Positions 31,377-40,177 of a DNA stretch of 51,772 bases are shown here, piece by piece. The DNA comes from Bhargavaea sp. CC-171006. Its GTDB lineage: Bacteria; Bacillota; Bacilli; Bacillales_A; Planococcaceae. Position numbers and translations under genes: made by a program. Each line of letters begins with the position of its first letter. Position 1 is the stretch's first letter. The notes under the pieces were generated by a model, which saw only the letters and a program-made list of their open reading frames with translations, had not been told where the DNA came from and searched no databases. The DNA lies in the NCBI RefSeq assembly GCF_009761675.1, contig NZ_QUZH01000025.1:1-51772 (forward strand), given 5' to 3'.

Positions 31377-32318
31377 TCAGCGCATTTCGCTCGAGATTTT
31401 CTCAATCCGGTCAAACCGGTCACCGATGATCGGCAGATGGAACACTTCCGAGATGACCTGTGTCCAGCCGTGCAGGAAATAGATCCACCCGTCCTCGACG
31501 TGAAGGTTTCTCTCTTCTTTTTGTGCCAAGGCATGGTACATGAATTCTCGTTCTCCCCTGTAATTCAGCTCCCAGACGAGGCTGTCCGCCGGGAATTGTG
31601 CCTGTTCGGGAAGCGGAGAGCCCGGGCGGTCTTTCCCCATGCCAGTCGCATTGATGACAAGGGAATACGGCTTTAGCGCTTCAAGCAGCCGGCCGTTTTC
31701 GTCTGCACCGGAAATCAGGTGATAGTCCACACTCGCATCCGGATTGACCTTTTGGATAATCTGTTCGATTTCCGTCAACCGATGTTCATTGATGTCTGTG
31801 ACCGTCACCTTGGACGGGATATTGTTCCCGTACTTTGTATCAAGAAGCGCAGATGAAATGGCAATGGCACTTCCTCCCGCTCCAAGCAGGAGCAGCTCAC
31901 CACCGTGATCGGCCCAATACGTTTCAGGAACAAACCGCTCCAGGGCCAAGGCGCTTGAAATCGGGTCTTTGGCATGGCCGCACAGTTTCCCGTCCTGCTT
32001 CGATATCGAAGACAGTTCTCCGAACATCTCGGCATATGGATCCAGGTAGTCAAACAGGTCTTTGGCCGCCTCGTAGAGATCAATTTTATGGGTCGTCACA
32101 AGGGCGCCGAGGGACAACTCATCTTCTTTGATGAAATTGACCACTCGCCGGTATTCTTCCGGATCCGCATGTATTTCAAGATCAATCCCTTTCAGTACCG
32201 CGTCGTCCAATCCAAGTGCCTTTGCCCATTCCGGAAATAGTTTCATGATGGAAGACTGAGTGGTCGTGACGCCGATAAAGTACATCGTCGGGACCGTTGC
32301 TTTTTCAATTTGGGTCAT
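31377..32318 (-). CDS. Shikimate dehydrogenase-like oxidoreductase
   Basis: The 313-aa protein has the two-domain AroE fold. The catalytic lysine of the family appears in LVTTHKIDLYEAAKD (K78), and the partner Asp is kept in GHAKDPISS (D118), where AroE has NTD. The Rossmann loop reads GAGGSA (146-151) and the NATGMGKD segment corresponds to NATPxGM. It is longer than housekeeping AroE (about 270 aa) and has C-terminal extensions, and it lies in a sugar-acid operon, so it probably oxidises or reduces a hydroxy acid resembling shikimate or quinate. The start at 32318 has AGGAG upstream and overlaps the preceding gene by 14 bp. Confidence 0.82.
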   Translation of the reverse strand: MTQIEKATVPTMYFIGVTTTQSSIMKLFPEWAKALGLDDAVLKGIDLEIHADPEEYRRVVNFIKEDELSLGALVTTHKIDLYEAAKDLFDYLDPYAEMFGELSSISKQDGKLCGHAKDPISSALALERFVPETYWADHGGELLLLGAGGSAIAISSALLDTKYGNNIPSKVTVTDINEHRLTEIEQIIQKVNPDASVDYHLISGADENGRLLEALKPYSLVINATGMGKDRPGSPLPEQAQFPADSLVWELNYRGEREFMYHALAQKEERNLHVEDGWIYFLHGWTQVISEVFHLPIIGDRFDRIEKISSEMR

Positions 32319-33300
32319 GGTGAAGCTCCTTTCTATGTATTCTTTTGCTGTAGGCACGTGCAGGGTTGTGCGTCATCATTTTCTCGATTTGCGACTCGGT
32401 TATGCCTGTTTCACGAAGCAACGGCAAAAATGCACCGATCAGGTGGTCAAGCCCGATCTCACCGCCATAGCTCTTCATCCTCTTCCGGGTCGTGTCCAAG
32501 CCCAGCAGCAAACGGTCCTCATGACCATGATCGAGAAGCAAGCGAATGAGTTCAGCTTCCTCTTGGTCTGAGTGGTACTTAAAGCGGCCGATGGTATCCA
32601 ATTCCAGATAAACACCGGTATCCGCCACCCTGAGCATGTCTTCGGCATTTTCCATTCTCCTGTCCAGATGACAAAGAATCAGCCTGTCCTCGGACACACC
32701 ATGCTTTATATAGCACCTGACCTGATCCATTGCATGCTCACCAAGTTCCGTGTGGCTCATGATCGGTGCCCCGGTCTCAACCGAAGCGATGGCAGCCGCC
32801 TGGAATAGCTCGGCATACCGGCCGACGGGGCCTTCGGAATCAGCCGCAGTCTTGATGAGCCCGGCTTTTGCCGGGAGCCTGCGTTCAGGCCACGCTTCCT
32901 CCCCGTCTGCAAATAGGCCTTCATTGATCTCTGAGATGAACAGATCTGCCAGATCCCGAACCGGACGCTCGTGAATCCAATGCCGATCCGGATAAAACCC
33001 GAACTTATGGAAACCAGTTGAAGCCAGGACATGGACCCCGGACTCCTCCGATAACTTCAGCAGGTTTTTCGCATCACGTCCGCTTCCGACCGGCTGGGCA
33101 TCGACGATTGTGCGTCCGCCGAGTCTCTTAAACAACTCTACTTCAGACTTGGTCTTTTCATAGTCATCCAATAGTAACGCCGGATCTAACTTCTCCGGCT
33201 GCCCTTTCTTGATAAACAGATGTTCATGGCTATGGCACAGCCCGATTTCCGATGGGCTGATGGCTCCCCTGACCGTCTCAAGCACTTTTTCTTGGGTCAT
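32305..33300 (-). CDS. Phosphotriesterase-family metal hydrolase, candidate sugar lactonase
   Basis: The 331-aa amidohydrolase-superfamily TIM barrel has a binuclear metal site: HSHEH (H25, H27), the bridging lysine in GLIKTA (K150), H183 (SHTELG), H211 (CHLDRR) and D269 (GLDTT). Relatives (COG1735) include lactonases and sugar-lactone hydrolases. In this operon, next to a 2-hydroxyacid dehydrogenase and a KDPG aldolase, hydrolysis of an aldonolactone is the likely job (inference). The ATG overlaps the preceding stop by 4 bp, with AAGGAGAAGG upstream. No signal peptide. Confidence 0.85.
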   Translation of the reverse strand: MTQEKVLETVRGAISPSEIGLCHSHEHLFIKKGQPEKLDPALLLDDYEKTKSEVELFKRLGGRTIVDAQPVGSGRDAKNLLKLSEESGVHVLASTGFHKFGFYPDRHWIHERPVRDLADLFISEINEGLFADGEEAWPERRLPAKAGLIKTAADSEGPVGRYAELFQAAAIASVETGAPIMSHTELGEHAMDQVRCYIKHGVSEDRLILCHLDRRMENAEDMLRVADTGVYLELDTIGRFKYHSDQEEAELIRLLLDHGHEDRLLLGLDTTRKRMKSYGGEIGLDHLIGAFLPLLRETGITESQIEKMMTHNPARAYSKRIHRKELHHDPN

Positions 33301-34247
33301 GCATTTACCTTCTCCTTCAGCATGGACAGGAGGTTTCTCGTAGAGGTGATCGCCATCCGCTCCACGGCTTCCTGTGTGAACGCGCCAAGATGCGGTGTCA
33401 GGATAAAGTTCGGAAGTGCTACGAGCGGATCGCCTTCTTCCGGCGGTTCTTTCGAGTATACGTCCTGAGCAGCTACGGCAATTTCGCCTTTGACGAGCGC
33501 CTCGTATAAGGCTTCTTCATCCACCAGTTCGCCCCGCGCTGTATTGATGAGAATCGCTGAGGATTTCATACTCGAAAAGACTTCCGCATTCATCATCTGG
33601 CGGGTTTGGTCTGTCGCGGGAAGGTGCAGCGTCATCACATCCGCCTCGGAGGCGAGTGATATGAAATCTTCCGAACGCTCAACACCGTATTCGCCCAGGA
33701 ACTCAGCATCCCGGAAATACGGATCGTAGAGAGTGACCTTCATCTGCAGTCCGCGAGCGCGTTTGGCCACTTCTTTACCGATTTGTCCGCCGCCGATTAC
33801 CGCCAGGTGCTTTCCTGTCAGTTCGGTTCCCATTACGCGATCCCAGCCGGAGCCTTTTACAGTCTCGATATGGCGTGCCAGCAGACGAGAACTTTCAAAC
33901 ATGAGTCCGATCGCCAGTTCCGCGACGGATATGCTGTTCGTGCCGACTGCGTTCATAACACGGATATCGCGCGCCTTGGCGTGTTCCAGATCAATATTGT
34001 CCATTCCGACCCCGTACTTCGATACGGCCTGCAGATCCGTGCATGCATCGAGCACTTCCGCACTAATCGGGTCGACACCAACAATGATGCCTTTCACCCC
34101 GTTACGGGCTGTCTCGATGATTTCCTCTTCCGTTAACGTCTTCCCGGATGTATTGAGGATGACTTCGTAGCCCTCCGCTTCTAGCATGCGGAGCGGCTCC
34201 TCTTTGTACTTGTGAAACGACTTTGGAGTGATGAGCACTTTATTCAT
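33297..34247 (-). CDS. D-isomer-specific 2-hydroxyacid dehydrogenase (SerA/GhrB-like)
   Basis: The 316-aa NAD(P)-dependent oxidoreductase reduces 2-keto acids or oxidises D-2-hydroxy acids. The Rossmann motif GGGQIG is at 152-157 and the catalytic triad is Arg in NTARGE (R239), Glu in SKEPPEE (about E268) and His in TPHLGAF (H286). I start it at 34247 (MNKVLITPKS), behind GAGGTGA. It heads a sub-block that has its own candidate promoter and palindromic operator immediately upstream, and it overlaps the lactonase gene by 4 bp. A 2-keto-sugar-acid is the probable substrate. Confidence 0.9.
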   Translation of the reverse strand: MNKVLITPKSFHKYKEEPLRMLEAEGYEVILNTSGKTLTEEEIIETARNGVKGIIVGVDPISAEVLDACTDLQAVSKYGVGMDNIDLEHAKARDIRVMNAVGTNSISVAELAIGLMFESSRLLARHIETVKGSGWDRVMGTELTGKHLAVIGGGQIGKEVAKRARGLQMKVTLYDPYFRDAEFLGEYGVERSEDFISLASEADVMTLHLPATDQTRQMMNAEVFSSMKSSAILINTARGELVDEEALYEALVKGEIAVAAQDVYSKEPPEEGDPLVALPNFILTPHLGAFTQEAVERMAITSTRNLLSMLKEKVNA

Positions 34248-34285
34248 TCGTTCACCTCGTTTTGATGATTCCACTTTAATGGTAC

Positions 34286-34304
34286 ATTATAATGTCATGA
34301 CATT
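34286..34304 (-). promoter_or_regulatory. Perfect palindrome overlapping a TATAAT box, internal promoter/operator
   Basis: AATGTCATGACATT (34291-34304) is a perfect 14-bp palindrome. On the minus strand it runs straight into TATAAT (34291-34286), about 40 bp before the 2-hydroxyacid dehydrogenase start. No good -35 box is visible at 16-18 bp (TATTGG is only 13 bp away), which suggests an activator-dependent promoter or chance. The 113-bp gap is the widest inside the lower block. Confidence 0.6.
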
Positions 34305-34360
34305 CCAATAGGAGGAAGGACATAACCGGGAAGGTTCCCCTAAGTCATGCCTGCATGATG

Positions 34361-35389
34361 TTAATTGCTTGTTTCCATATCAATAATGACTTTCATAACC
34401 CGGTCTTTTTCATTGTCGATCAGGGCATACGCATCTTCGTATGCTTCAAATGACACATGGTCGGTAATCAGCGGAGTCAGCTGTACCTTACCTGCTTGGA
34501 TCAATTCTACAGCGTTGTCAAAGTCGCCGGATTGATACATGGCAGTGCCCATGACTGTCAGCTCATGATCCTGGACAAACCCCATGTTGACTTCCGTGAG
34601 TGCTGACACAACACCGACGACCACCACCGTACTGCCTTTCCTCGCCATTTCTATGGCCTGTGCTACGGTGTAGCTGGAGCCGACACATTCGAAAATCACA
34701 TCTGCTTTGCGGTCTCCGAAATGGCGGGTAATGCCATCTTTCAGGTCTTCTTCTTTGCTATTGATGGTCTTCAATCCTACTTCTTCTGCCATATTGAGCC
34801 GTACTGCGCTCAGTTCCGAAACGGCGACTTCACCGGCTCCGAAAGCTTTTGCAGTCTGCGCGACGAGGTTCCCGATCGGACCGCCACCGATGACGAGTAC
34901 GTTCTTCCCCCCCAGTTCTCGGACCCGACGGACTGCATGCACTGCAACGGCAAGCGGCTCAACCATTGCACCCTCATCGTGGCTGAGTCCTTCAGGAAGG
35001 CGGGTCAGTCGGTCTGCATCCACGACGAAGTAATCACTGGCCATTCCGGTCGTTTGAAAGCCCATGACTTTCAGTTCTTCGCATACATGGTACATACCAT
35101 TTTGGCAAGGGAAACAGCTGCCGCAAACTACCTGTGGCTGGACGGTAACCCGGTCCCCTTCTTGGTATTCCTTCACTCCGGGACCCAGCTTCGTAACCTC
35201 CGCAGACACTTCATGTCCCTGAACGACTGGATAGGATGTGTACGGATGCTTGCCATGATTCACATGGACATCCGAGCCGCAGACGCCGATTTTCTTGATC
35301 TTCAGCTGAACCTGGTTCTCGCCGGGTTCCGGGACATTGACTTCCCGAAACTCGATTTTTCCCGGTTCGGTCATGACTGCCTGTTTCAT
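34361..35389 (-). CDS. Zinc-dependent medium-chain dehydrogenase (sorbitol/threonine dehydrogenase-like)
   Basis: A 342-aa MDR enzyme. The catalytic zinc site is C and D in GVCGSDVHV plus GHE (QGHEVSAEV), and the structural zinc cysteines are complete (VVCGSCFPCQNGMYHVC). The cofactor loop is GGGPIGNL. It oxidises a polyol or sugar alcohol to a ketose, or a related secondary alcohol. I favour the ATG at 35389; an upstream TTG (35395) is better spaced from GGGGTG and cannot be excluded. It lies 23 bp after a second MDR gene, suggesting two successive or alternative oxidations. Confidence 0.92.
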   Translation of the reverse strand: MKQAVMTEPGKIEFREVNVPEPGENQVQLKIKKIGVCGSDVHVNHGKHPYTSYPVVQGHEVSAEVTKLGPGVKEYQEGDRVTVQPQVVCGSCFPCQNGMYHVCEELKVMGFQTTGMASDYFVVDADRLTRLPEGLSHDEGAMVEPLAVAVHAVRRVRELGGKNVLVIGGGPIGNLVAQTAKAFGAGEVAVSELSAVRLNMAEEVGLKTINSKEEDLKDGITRHFGDRKADVIFECVGSSYTVAQAIEMARKGSTVVVVGVVSALTEVNMGFVQDHELTVMGTAMYQSGDFDNAVELIQAGKVQLTPLITDHVSFEAYEDAYALIDNEKDRVMKVIIDMETSN

Positions 35390-35412
35390 ATTCAACGGTG
35401 TCACCCCATCAG

Positions 35413-36444
35413 TTAAAAAGTAATGATGACTTTCTTCGACGTTTTCCCTTCCAGGTACCGCGAGAAAGCATCCAATGCATGTTCAAAGCCTACAATTTCA
35501 GAGATGAATTCCGATAGGGACAGCTTCCCATCGTTCGCCCATTGAAGCACCTGATCATGGCATTCCGCTTCTTCTTCTTTGTACGGCATCTGCTGGAAGT
35601 TCAATTTCCAGTTATATGGTGCGCGGGACCAGTCCAGCTCCATCACATTCACTTTCGGAACGCCGTAGCATAAGACTTCACCGCGGTCTTTCAGCAAACC
35701 TAACGCCTCATTCATGATCGCCTCTGAACCGACGGCATCCAGCACATACTTGGCGCCTTCCGGATAGAAATTCCGGACCGCCTCAGGAACATCCGTTTCA
35801 CGGCTGTTGATGCAGCGGACGGCACCAAATTGGTGCATCAGCTCCGCTTTCTCTTGGCTCCGTACGACGGACACCACCTCAGATACACCGGAAAGGCGAA
35901 GCAGCTTTACAAATGCCATAGCTACTGGTCCGCTTCCGTAAACAATCACCGTTTCATCCTGAGCAATATCGAAATAGCGGATGGTGCTGAGCACTTCCCG
36001 AAGCGTCACGAGCACAGGCGCTTCCCGTGGATTAATCGCTGCCGGAAGCACCTTCTGGGCAGATGCAGCTTCCGGTGCTTCTCCCTCGGGATAGGCAGTG
36101 GCATCATCTACAATGCCATATTCGCTGAACGCGCTCCATCCTGACCCAAGCGGCCGGCCATTTTGTTCCGGAGCGGAAACAAACGGGAGAATGACCCGGT
36201 CCCCCTTTTTGTAACGGGTGACCAACGAACCTGTCTCTACCACTTCCCCGACGCCTTCATGTCCTAGGACAAGGGGATAGTCATCCGGGTTAAACCCTTT
36301 GAACGACTGGCGGATGATGGTGGCGTCTGTTCCGCAAATACCGCAGCTGAGCATCTTGACAAGTGCCTGTTTTTCGTTGATTTTCGGCATGTCCATCTCC
36401 TCGATTTGCAGACGGCCCTCCGGATTGACAACCAATGCTTTCAT
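35413..36444 (-). CDS. Medium-chain dehydrogenase lacking the structural zinc lobe
   Basis: The 343-aa MDR protein has a conserved catalytic region (CGICGTDATI and LGHEGVGEV) and a Rossmann loop GSGPVA. The loop that normally holds four structural-zinc cysteines reads PFVSAPEQNGRPLG and contains none. Related zinc dehydrogenases without this lobe occur, for example in the glucose dehydrogenase and sugar-alcohol groups, so it is probably active on a sugar substrate. The ATG has AGGGGG upstream. It immediately follows the ABC permease gene (12-bp gap), tying it to import. Confidence 0.9.
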   Translation of the reverse strand: MKALVVNPEGRLQIEEMDMPKINEKQALVKMLSCGICGTDATIIRQSFKGFNPDDYPLVLGHEGVGEVVETGSLVTRYKKGDRVILPFVSAPEQNGRPLGSGWSAFSEYGIVDDATAYPEGEAPEAASAQKVLPAAINPREAPVLVTLREVLSTIRYFDIAQDETVIVYGSGPVAMAFVKLLRLSGVSEVVSVVRSQEKAELMHQFGAVRCINSRETDVPEAVRNFYPEGAKYVLDAVGSEAIMNEALGLLKDRGEVLCYGVPKVNVMELDWSRAPYNWKLNFQQMPYKEEEAECHDQVLQWANDGKLSLSEFISEIVGFEHALDAFSRYLEGKTSKKVIITF

Positions 36445-36456
36445 GGAAGGTCCCCC

Positions 36457-37446
36457 TTAAATCGTGCGGTCTCGCTTGCTCGTTAGAATCTGGAGCAATA
36501 CCGCAGCGATGATGATAACCCCTTTGATGATGTCTTGCGGATAGGACGGAACGGCCATCAGGTTCATGATGTTACCGATCAGTCCAAGGATGAGGGCACC
36601 GGCAACTGTATTCAGGACGAAGCCGCGACCGCCCATCAGGCTGGCACCGCCAATGACCACCGCAGCAATCGCATCAAGTTCCTGTCCCATACCGACCGTC
36701 GCGCTTCCCGTAGAAGAACGGGCTGCGACAAACACACCGGCAAGAGCGGCGAGCGCACCGGACAGCGCATATGTGGACATGACATATTGCTTTGTACGGA
36801 CCCCGGCAAGCTTGAGTGCAGTCTCGTTGCTGCCGATGGCGATGACTTTACGGCCATAGCCGGTGTACCGGTGAATGATCGTGAACACGATGATGAGAAG
36901 AATCGTGATCCAGATGATCGGATACATAAAGTCTTTGCTGACAAGTGTGCTGATCGTGCCCGCTTCAACTTTTACCGGGCGTCCTTCTGTCAGGACAAAT
37001 GCAACGCCCCGGGCGATGGTCATCGTCGCAAGGGTCGCCACAAAGCCTTGAATCCCGGCATAGGCGACCAGAATTCCCGAGAACAGTCCGAATGCAAGAC
37101 CAATGATTACTGCGACTCCGATGGACATGGAGAAATGCATTCCCATATCCGTAATGAGGATCGCTGAAACCGTAGCACCCACTGCCATGATCGAACCGAC
37201 TGACAGGTCAATGCCCCCTGCCAAAATGACAAATAGCAGCCCAATCGCCACCAATATCGGCCCCGCTTGCTGCAGAAGGATGTTGCGCAAGTTCATAGTC
37301 GTAAGGAACGTATCAGATAAAAAGGCACTGACGATAATCAACAGCAGCAGAATGATGAAAGTGTTGTTGTTGATGATGAATTCTTTCCAGTCAAATTTCC
37401 TTCTAGTTGCGTCCATCGATTTAATCTTTCTCTCAGTCGCTTCCAT
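36457..37446 (-). CDS. Ribose-type sugar ABC transporter permease (RbsC family)
   Basis: The 329-aa permease has about 8-10 membrane helices. Family features are AGGIDLSVGSIMAVGATVSA in the first third and GGASLMGGRGFVLNTVAGAL in the last. It forms the membrane channel of a CUT2-type importer with the ATPase and binding protein encoded upstream. The ATG is preceded by GGGGG with a longer gap, and it starts only 5 bp after the ATPase stop. Confidence 0.95.
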   Translation of the reverse strand: MEATERKIKSMDATRRKFDWKEFIINNNTFIILLLLIIVSAFLSDTFLTTMNLRNILLQQAGPILVAIGLLFVILAGGIDLSVGSIMAVGATVSAILITDMGMHFSMSIGVAVIIGLAFGLFSGILVAYAGIQGFVATLATMTIARGVAFVLTEGRPVKVEAGTISTLVSKDFMYPIIWITILLIIVFTIIHRYTGYGRKVIAIGSNETALKLAGVRTKQYVMSTYALSGALAALAGVFVAARSSTGSATVGMGQELDAIAAVVIGGASLMGGRGFVLNTVAGALILGLIGNIMNLMAVPSYPQDIIKGVIIIAAVLLQILTSKRDRTI

Positions 37447-37451
37447 CGATG

Positions 37452-38933
37452 TTAAACCCCCATCGCCAGTTTGATTAATTGATTTTCAGACAGATTTTCC
37501 TTCGGCACTTCCCCGGTAACCCTGCCTTCCCTCATGACAATCGCCCGATCACAAGTTCCAATGATTTCTGCCATCTCGGACGAGATGATGATCACACCGA
37601 CACCATTCTCGGCCAACTCGTTGATGATCTGGTAAATTTCCGTCTTGGCGCCAACGTCAACGCCCCGGGTAGGCTCATCCAGAATGATGACCTTCGTATC
37701 AACGGCAAGCCACTTTGCAAGGGCCACCTTCTGCTGATTCCCGCCGCTCAGACTGTCCGCATTATCTTCAGTCGACCCATATTTTGTCGAAATCCGCGCC
37801 AGCAGTTTCCGGACTTCTTCTTGTTCCTTTTTGTGATTGATGAATCCGTTCCCCTGCCTGGATACGAGCGTCGCATTGTACCGGATCGGCTGCTTCAGCA
37901 AGAGGCCTTGCGATTTCCGGTCTTCCGGAAGCAATCCGATTCCTTTCCGGATCGCCTGCTTCGGATTTTTAAAGTGGACTTCCTCACCAAAGTAGAGAAC
38001 TTTTCCGGAAGTTTTCTTGTCCGCTCCAAAGATCGCACGCATGGTCTCGGTACGACCCGAACCGACAAGGCCGCTAAATCCCAGCACTTCACCTTTCCGA
38101 AGCGAGAAGGACACATCCTCCACGAGATCTCCGGTCCTCAGGTTTTCAACACGAAGAATCTCTTCTCCAATTTCCGCGTTTCTTTCAGGAAAAAGCTGTT
38201 CGATTTCCCGTCCAACCATCATGGTAACGAGTTGCTCTTTTGTAATGGATGCCGTCTCAACCGTGTCGACATACTTTCCGTCTTTCAGTACTGTAATTTT
38301 GTCACTGATTGCGAACAGTTCTTCCAGCCGGTGGGAGATATAAAGAATGGTGACGCCTTCCGCCTTCAGTTGCATGATGAGCTCCAGCAGTTTTTGAGTC
38401 TCCGAGTGGGTCAAAACAGCTGTCGGTTCGTCAAATACCAGCACTTTTGAATCCTTCGCGAGGCATTTACAGATTTCCACGATTTGCTGATAGGCAACGC
38501 TGAGTTCACCGACTCTTTTTCCCGGATCGATATGACCGAAGCCGATTTTTTGAAGCTGCTGTTTCGCACGACGCTTCAGGTCTTTCCAGTTGATGAACAT
38601 ACCGGATTGCTGCATCTGATCGATAAAGATATTTTCTGCAACCGTCAAATCCGGAGCCAGCATAAACTCCTGATAGATGACAGATACGCCCATATCGATC
38701 ATGGCACGCGGTGTTGCCGTAGTCGCTTCCACCCCATCAATCACGATCGTTCCTTCATCTTTCGGATAAGCACCCGCCAAAACTTTCATCAATGTCGACT
38801 TACCGGCGCCGTTTTCACCGATTAGGGCATGAATTTCACCGCGTTCTACGTTTAAGTGGACATCCTGCAGGGCTTTGACGCCCCCGAAGTGCTTGGATAT
38901 ATGATTCATCTGGACAATATAGTCAGGAGCCAT
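37452..38933 (-). CDS. Ribose-type sugar ABC transporter ATP-binding protein (RbsA family)
   Basis: The 493-aa tandem ATPase has a first Walker A GENGAGKST (39-47), with Walker B VLVFDEPTAVL. The second domain shows GLVGSGRTE in place of a full P-loop, LSGGNQQKVALAKWL and VIILDEPTRGVDVG, the usual asymmetric CUT2 pattern. I start it at 38933 (MAPDYIVQMN), with GAGGCGG upstream; an earlier in-frame start would run through the upstream hairpin. It energises uptake of the island's sugar or polyol. Confidence 0.94.
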   Translation of the reverse strand: MAPDYIVQMNHISKHFGGVKALQDVHLNVERGEIHALIGENGAGKSTLMKVLAGAYPKDEGTIVIDGVEATTATPRAMIDMGVSVIYQEFMLAPDLTVAENIFIDQMQQSGMFINWKDLKRRAKQQLQKIGFGHIDPGKRVGELSVAYQQIVEICKCLAKDSKVLVFDEPTAVLTHSETQKLLELIMQLKAEGVTILYISHRLEELFAISDKITVLKDGKYVDTVETASITKEQLVTMMVGREIEQLFPERNAEIGEEILRVENLRTGDLVEDVSFSLRKGEVLGFSGLVGSGRTETMRAIFGADKKTSGKVLYFGEEVHFKNPKQAIRKGIGLLPEDRKSQGLLLKQPIRYNATLVSRQGNGFINHKKEQEEVRKLLARISTKYGSTEDNADSLSGGNQQKVALAKWLAVDTKVIILDEPTRGVDVGAKTEIYQIINELAENGVGVIIISSEMAEIIGTCDRAIVMREGRVTGEVPKENLSENQLIKLAMGV

Positions 38934-39001
38934 ATTCCGCCTCTCTCCTTTCTCAGAATCGGCTACTGAACACGGGAGTTCCGCCCATTTCGCAAAGAAA
39001 C

Positions 39002-39020
39002 CCTCCCGGGAGCCGGGAGG
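39002..39020 (-). terminator. Attenuating hairpin after the sugar-binding protein gene
   Basis: CCTCCCGG/CCGGGAGG forms an 8-bp GC stem with a 3-nt loop and is followed on the minus strand by GTTTCTTTG. It lies 30 bp after the binding-protein stop, a position suited to partial termination that yields more binding protein than ATPase. Confidence 0.65.
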
Positions 39021-39052
39021 ATTCAACTTCACTAACGTTTGGAATCCGGAGA

Positions 39053-40123
39053 TCAGAATCCGAAATCGTAATACTCTTCCACATTATCTTCAGTGATCGC
39101 AGCCGGCTCCGTCAGCGTCACCTCATCATAACTTTCCGGATCTTTGCCATCTACCAGGATTTCCTTTGCGATCTCAACTCCTTTTTCAGCAACGAGAGTC
39201 GGGCTATTCAGTCCTGTTGCAAAGTAGCTGCCATCTTTGATGAGATCGAATGCCTCAATCGCTCCATCAGCCGCAGCCACGACATCCACGCCTTCAACGC
39301 CTGCATTCTGGAGTGCGGTCATGGCACCAAACAGCATCTGATCGTTTTCACCAAGTGCCGTTGTAAGATCAGGGTTGGCGGTAACGAGGTCTTCCGCAGC
39401 CTTCAGGCCTTCCTCTTCAGTCCAGTTCCCCCAGCCTTGGCCGACAACAGAGAACTTAGCTTCTTCGTTGGCCGCTTTACCTTTCGAGCTCAGTTCGGCC
39501 TCAAATTCTTCAGCCAGCTTCCAAGCTTCATCTTCTGAAACGCCTAGTTTTCCTTCAATAATTCCTGCGAAGAGTCCGGTACGGCGCTCGTACCCGGCAA
39601 CGTTCCCTTTGGCACCGCTCAGGATAATCGCTTTAATCTCTTCGTCACCGATTTTTTCTGCATAAGCCAATCCGACCAAACGGCCGTTTTGCTTGTTATC
39701 CGAGTAAACTGTAGTCACGTCATTCGCTTCTTCTGCTACGCCGCTGTCAAGGTTGATGACAGGGATTCCGGCTTCTGCCGCGCTGTCGATGCTTGGTACA
39801 ACTGCATCCGGCTCGATCGCATCAAGGAAAATCAGGTCCTTGCCTTGCGCGATGAAGGTTTCCATATTGGCCGCTTCCTGCTGAACATCTCCGCCGGCAT
39901 CTAGTACCGTCACTTCCCAACCATGTTCCTCAGCGTATTCTTCTACTTTCTCAGCAAGAGAGACAAAGTAAGGAGAGTCCTGTGTTTTTAGAGCGAAGCC
40001 CACCTCAAACTTTTCTTCTCCATCCCCACCGCTTCCGGAAGATTCCCCTTCCGCATCTCCGCATGCAGCCACGAACATCGATGTCGCCAGGACTGTCGAT
40101 GCAAAAACAAAACGCTTTTTCAT
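39053..40123 (-). CDS. Sugar ABC transporter substrate-binding lipoprotein (periplasmic-binding-protein type I, RbsB-like)
   Basis: The 356-aa lipoprotein has a signal peptide with the lipobox VAAC (Cys21), a Ser/Gly-rich linker and a type I binding-protein domain of the Peripla_BP_4 kind used by ribose, galactose and polyol importers. AINLDSG-like strand-turn patterns (for example PVINLDSGVAEEAND) are typical. I start it at 40123, with GGGGGAAAC upstream. It is first in the lower block and has its own promoter with a cre site, so it is probably the main regulated entry point for substrate. Confidence 0.93.
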   Translation of the reverse strand: MKKRFVFASTVLATSMFVAACGDAEGESSGSGGDGEEKFEVGFALKTQDSPYFVSLAEKVEEYAEEHGWEVTVLDAGGDVQQEAANMETFIAQGKDLIFLDAIEPDAVVPSIDSAAEAGIPVINLDSGVAEEANDVTTVYSDNKQNGRLVGLAYAEKIGDEEIKAIILSGAKGNVAGYERRTGLFAGIIEGKLGVSEDEAWKLAEEFEAELSSKGKAANEEAKFSVVGQGWGNWTEEEGLKAAEDLVTANPDLTTALGENDQMLFGAMTALQNAGVEGVDVVAAADGAIEAFDLIKDGSYFATGLNSPTLVAEKGVEIAKEILVDGKDPESYDEVTLTEPAAITEDNVEEYYDFGF

Positions 40124-40161
40124 TTTTGTTTCCCCCATTCGTAACTTTGTAATGTAGTAAC

Positions 40162-40174
40162 AATACAATGTATT
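40162..40174. promoter_or_regulatory. 13-bp palindrome in the binding-protein leader
   Basis: AATACAATGTATT (6-bp arms, 1-nt centre) lies just downstream of the -10 box and about 40 bp before the binding-protein start, a suitable repressor position. The GntR/UTRA regulator encoded at 47.0 kb is a candidate ligand-responsive partner, but no matching site is obvious at its own promoter. Confidence 0.45.
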
Positions 40175-40177
40175 AAT

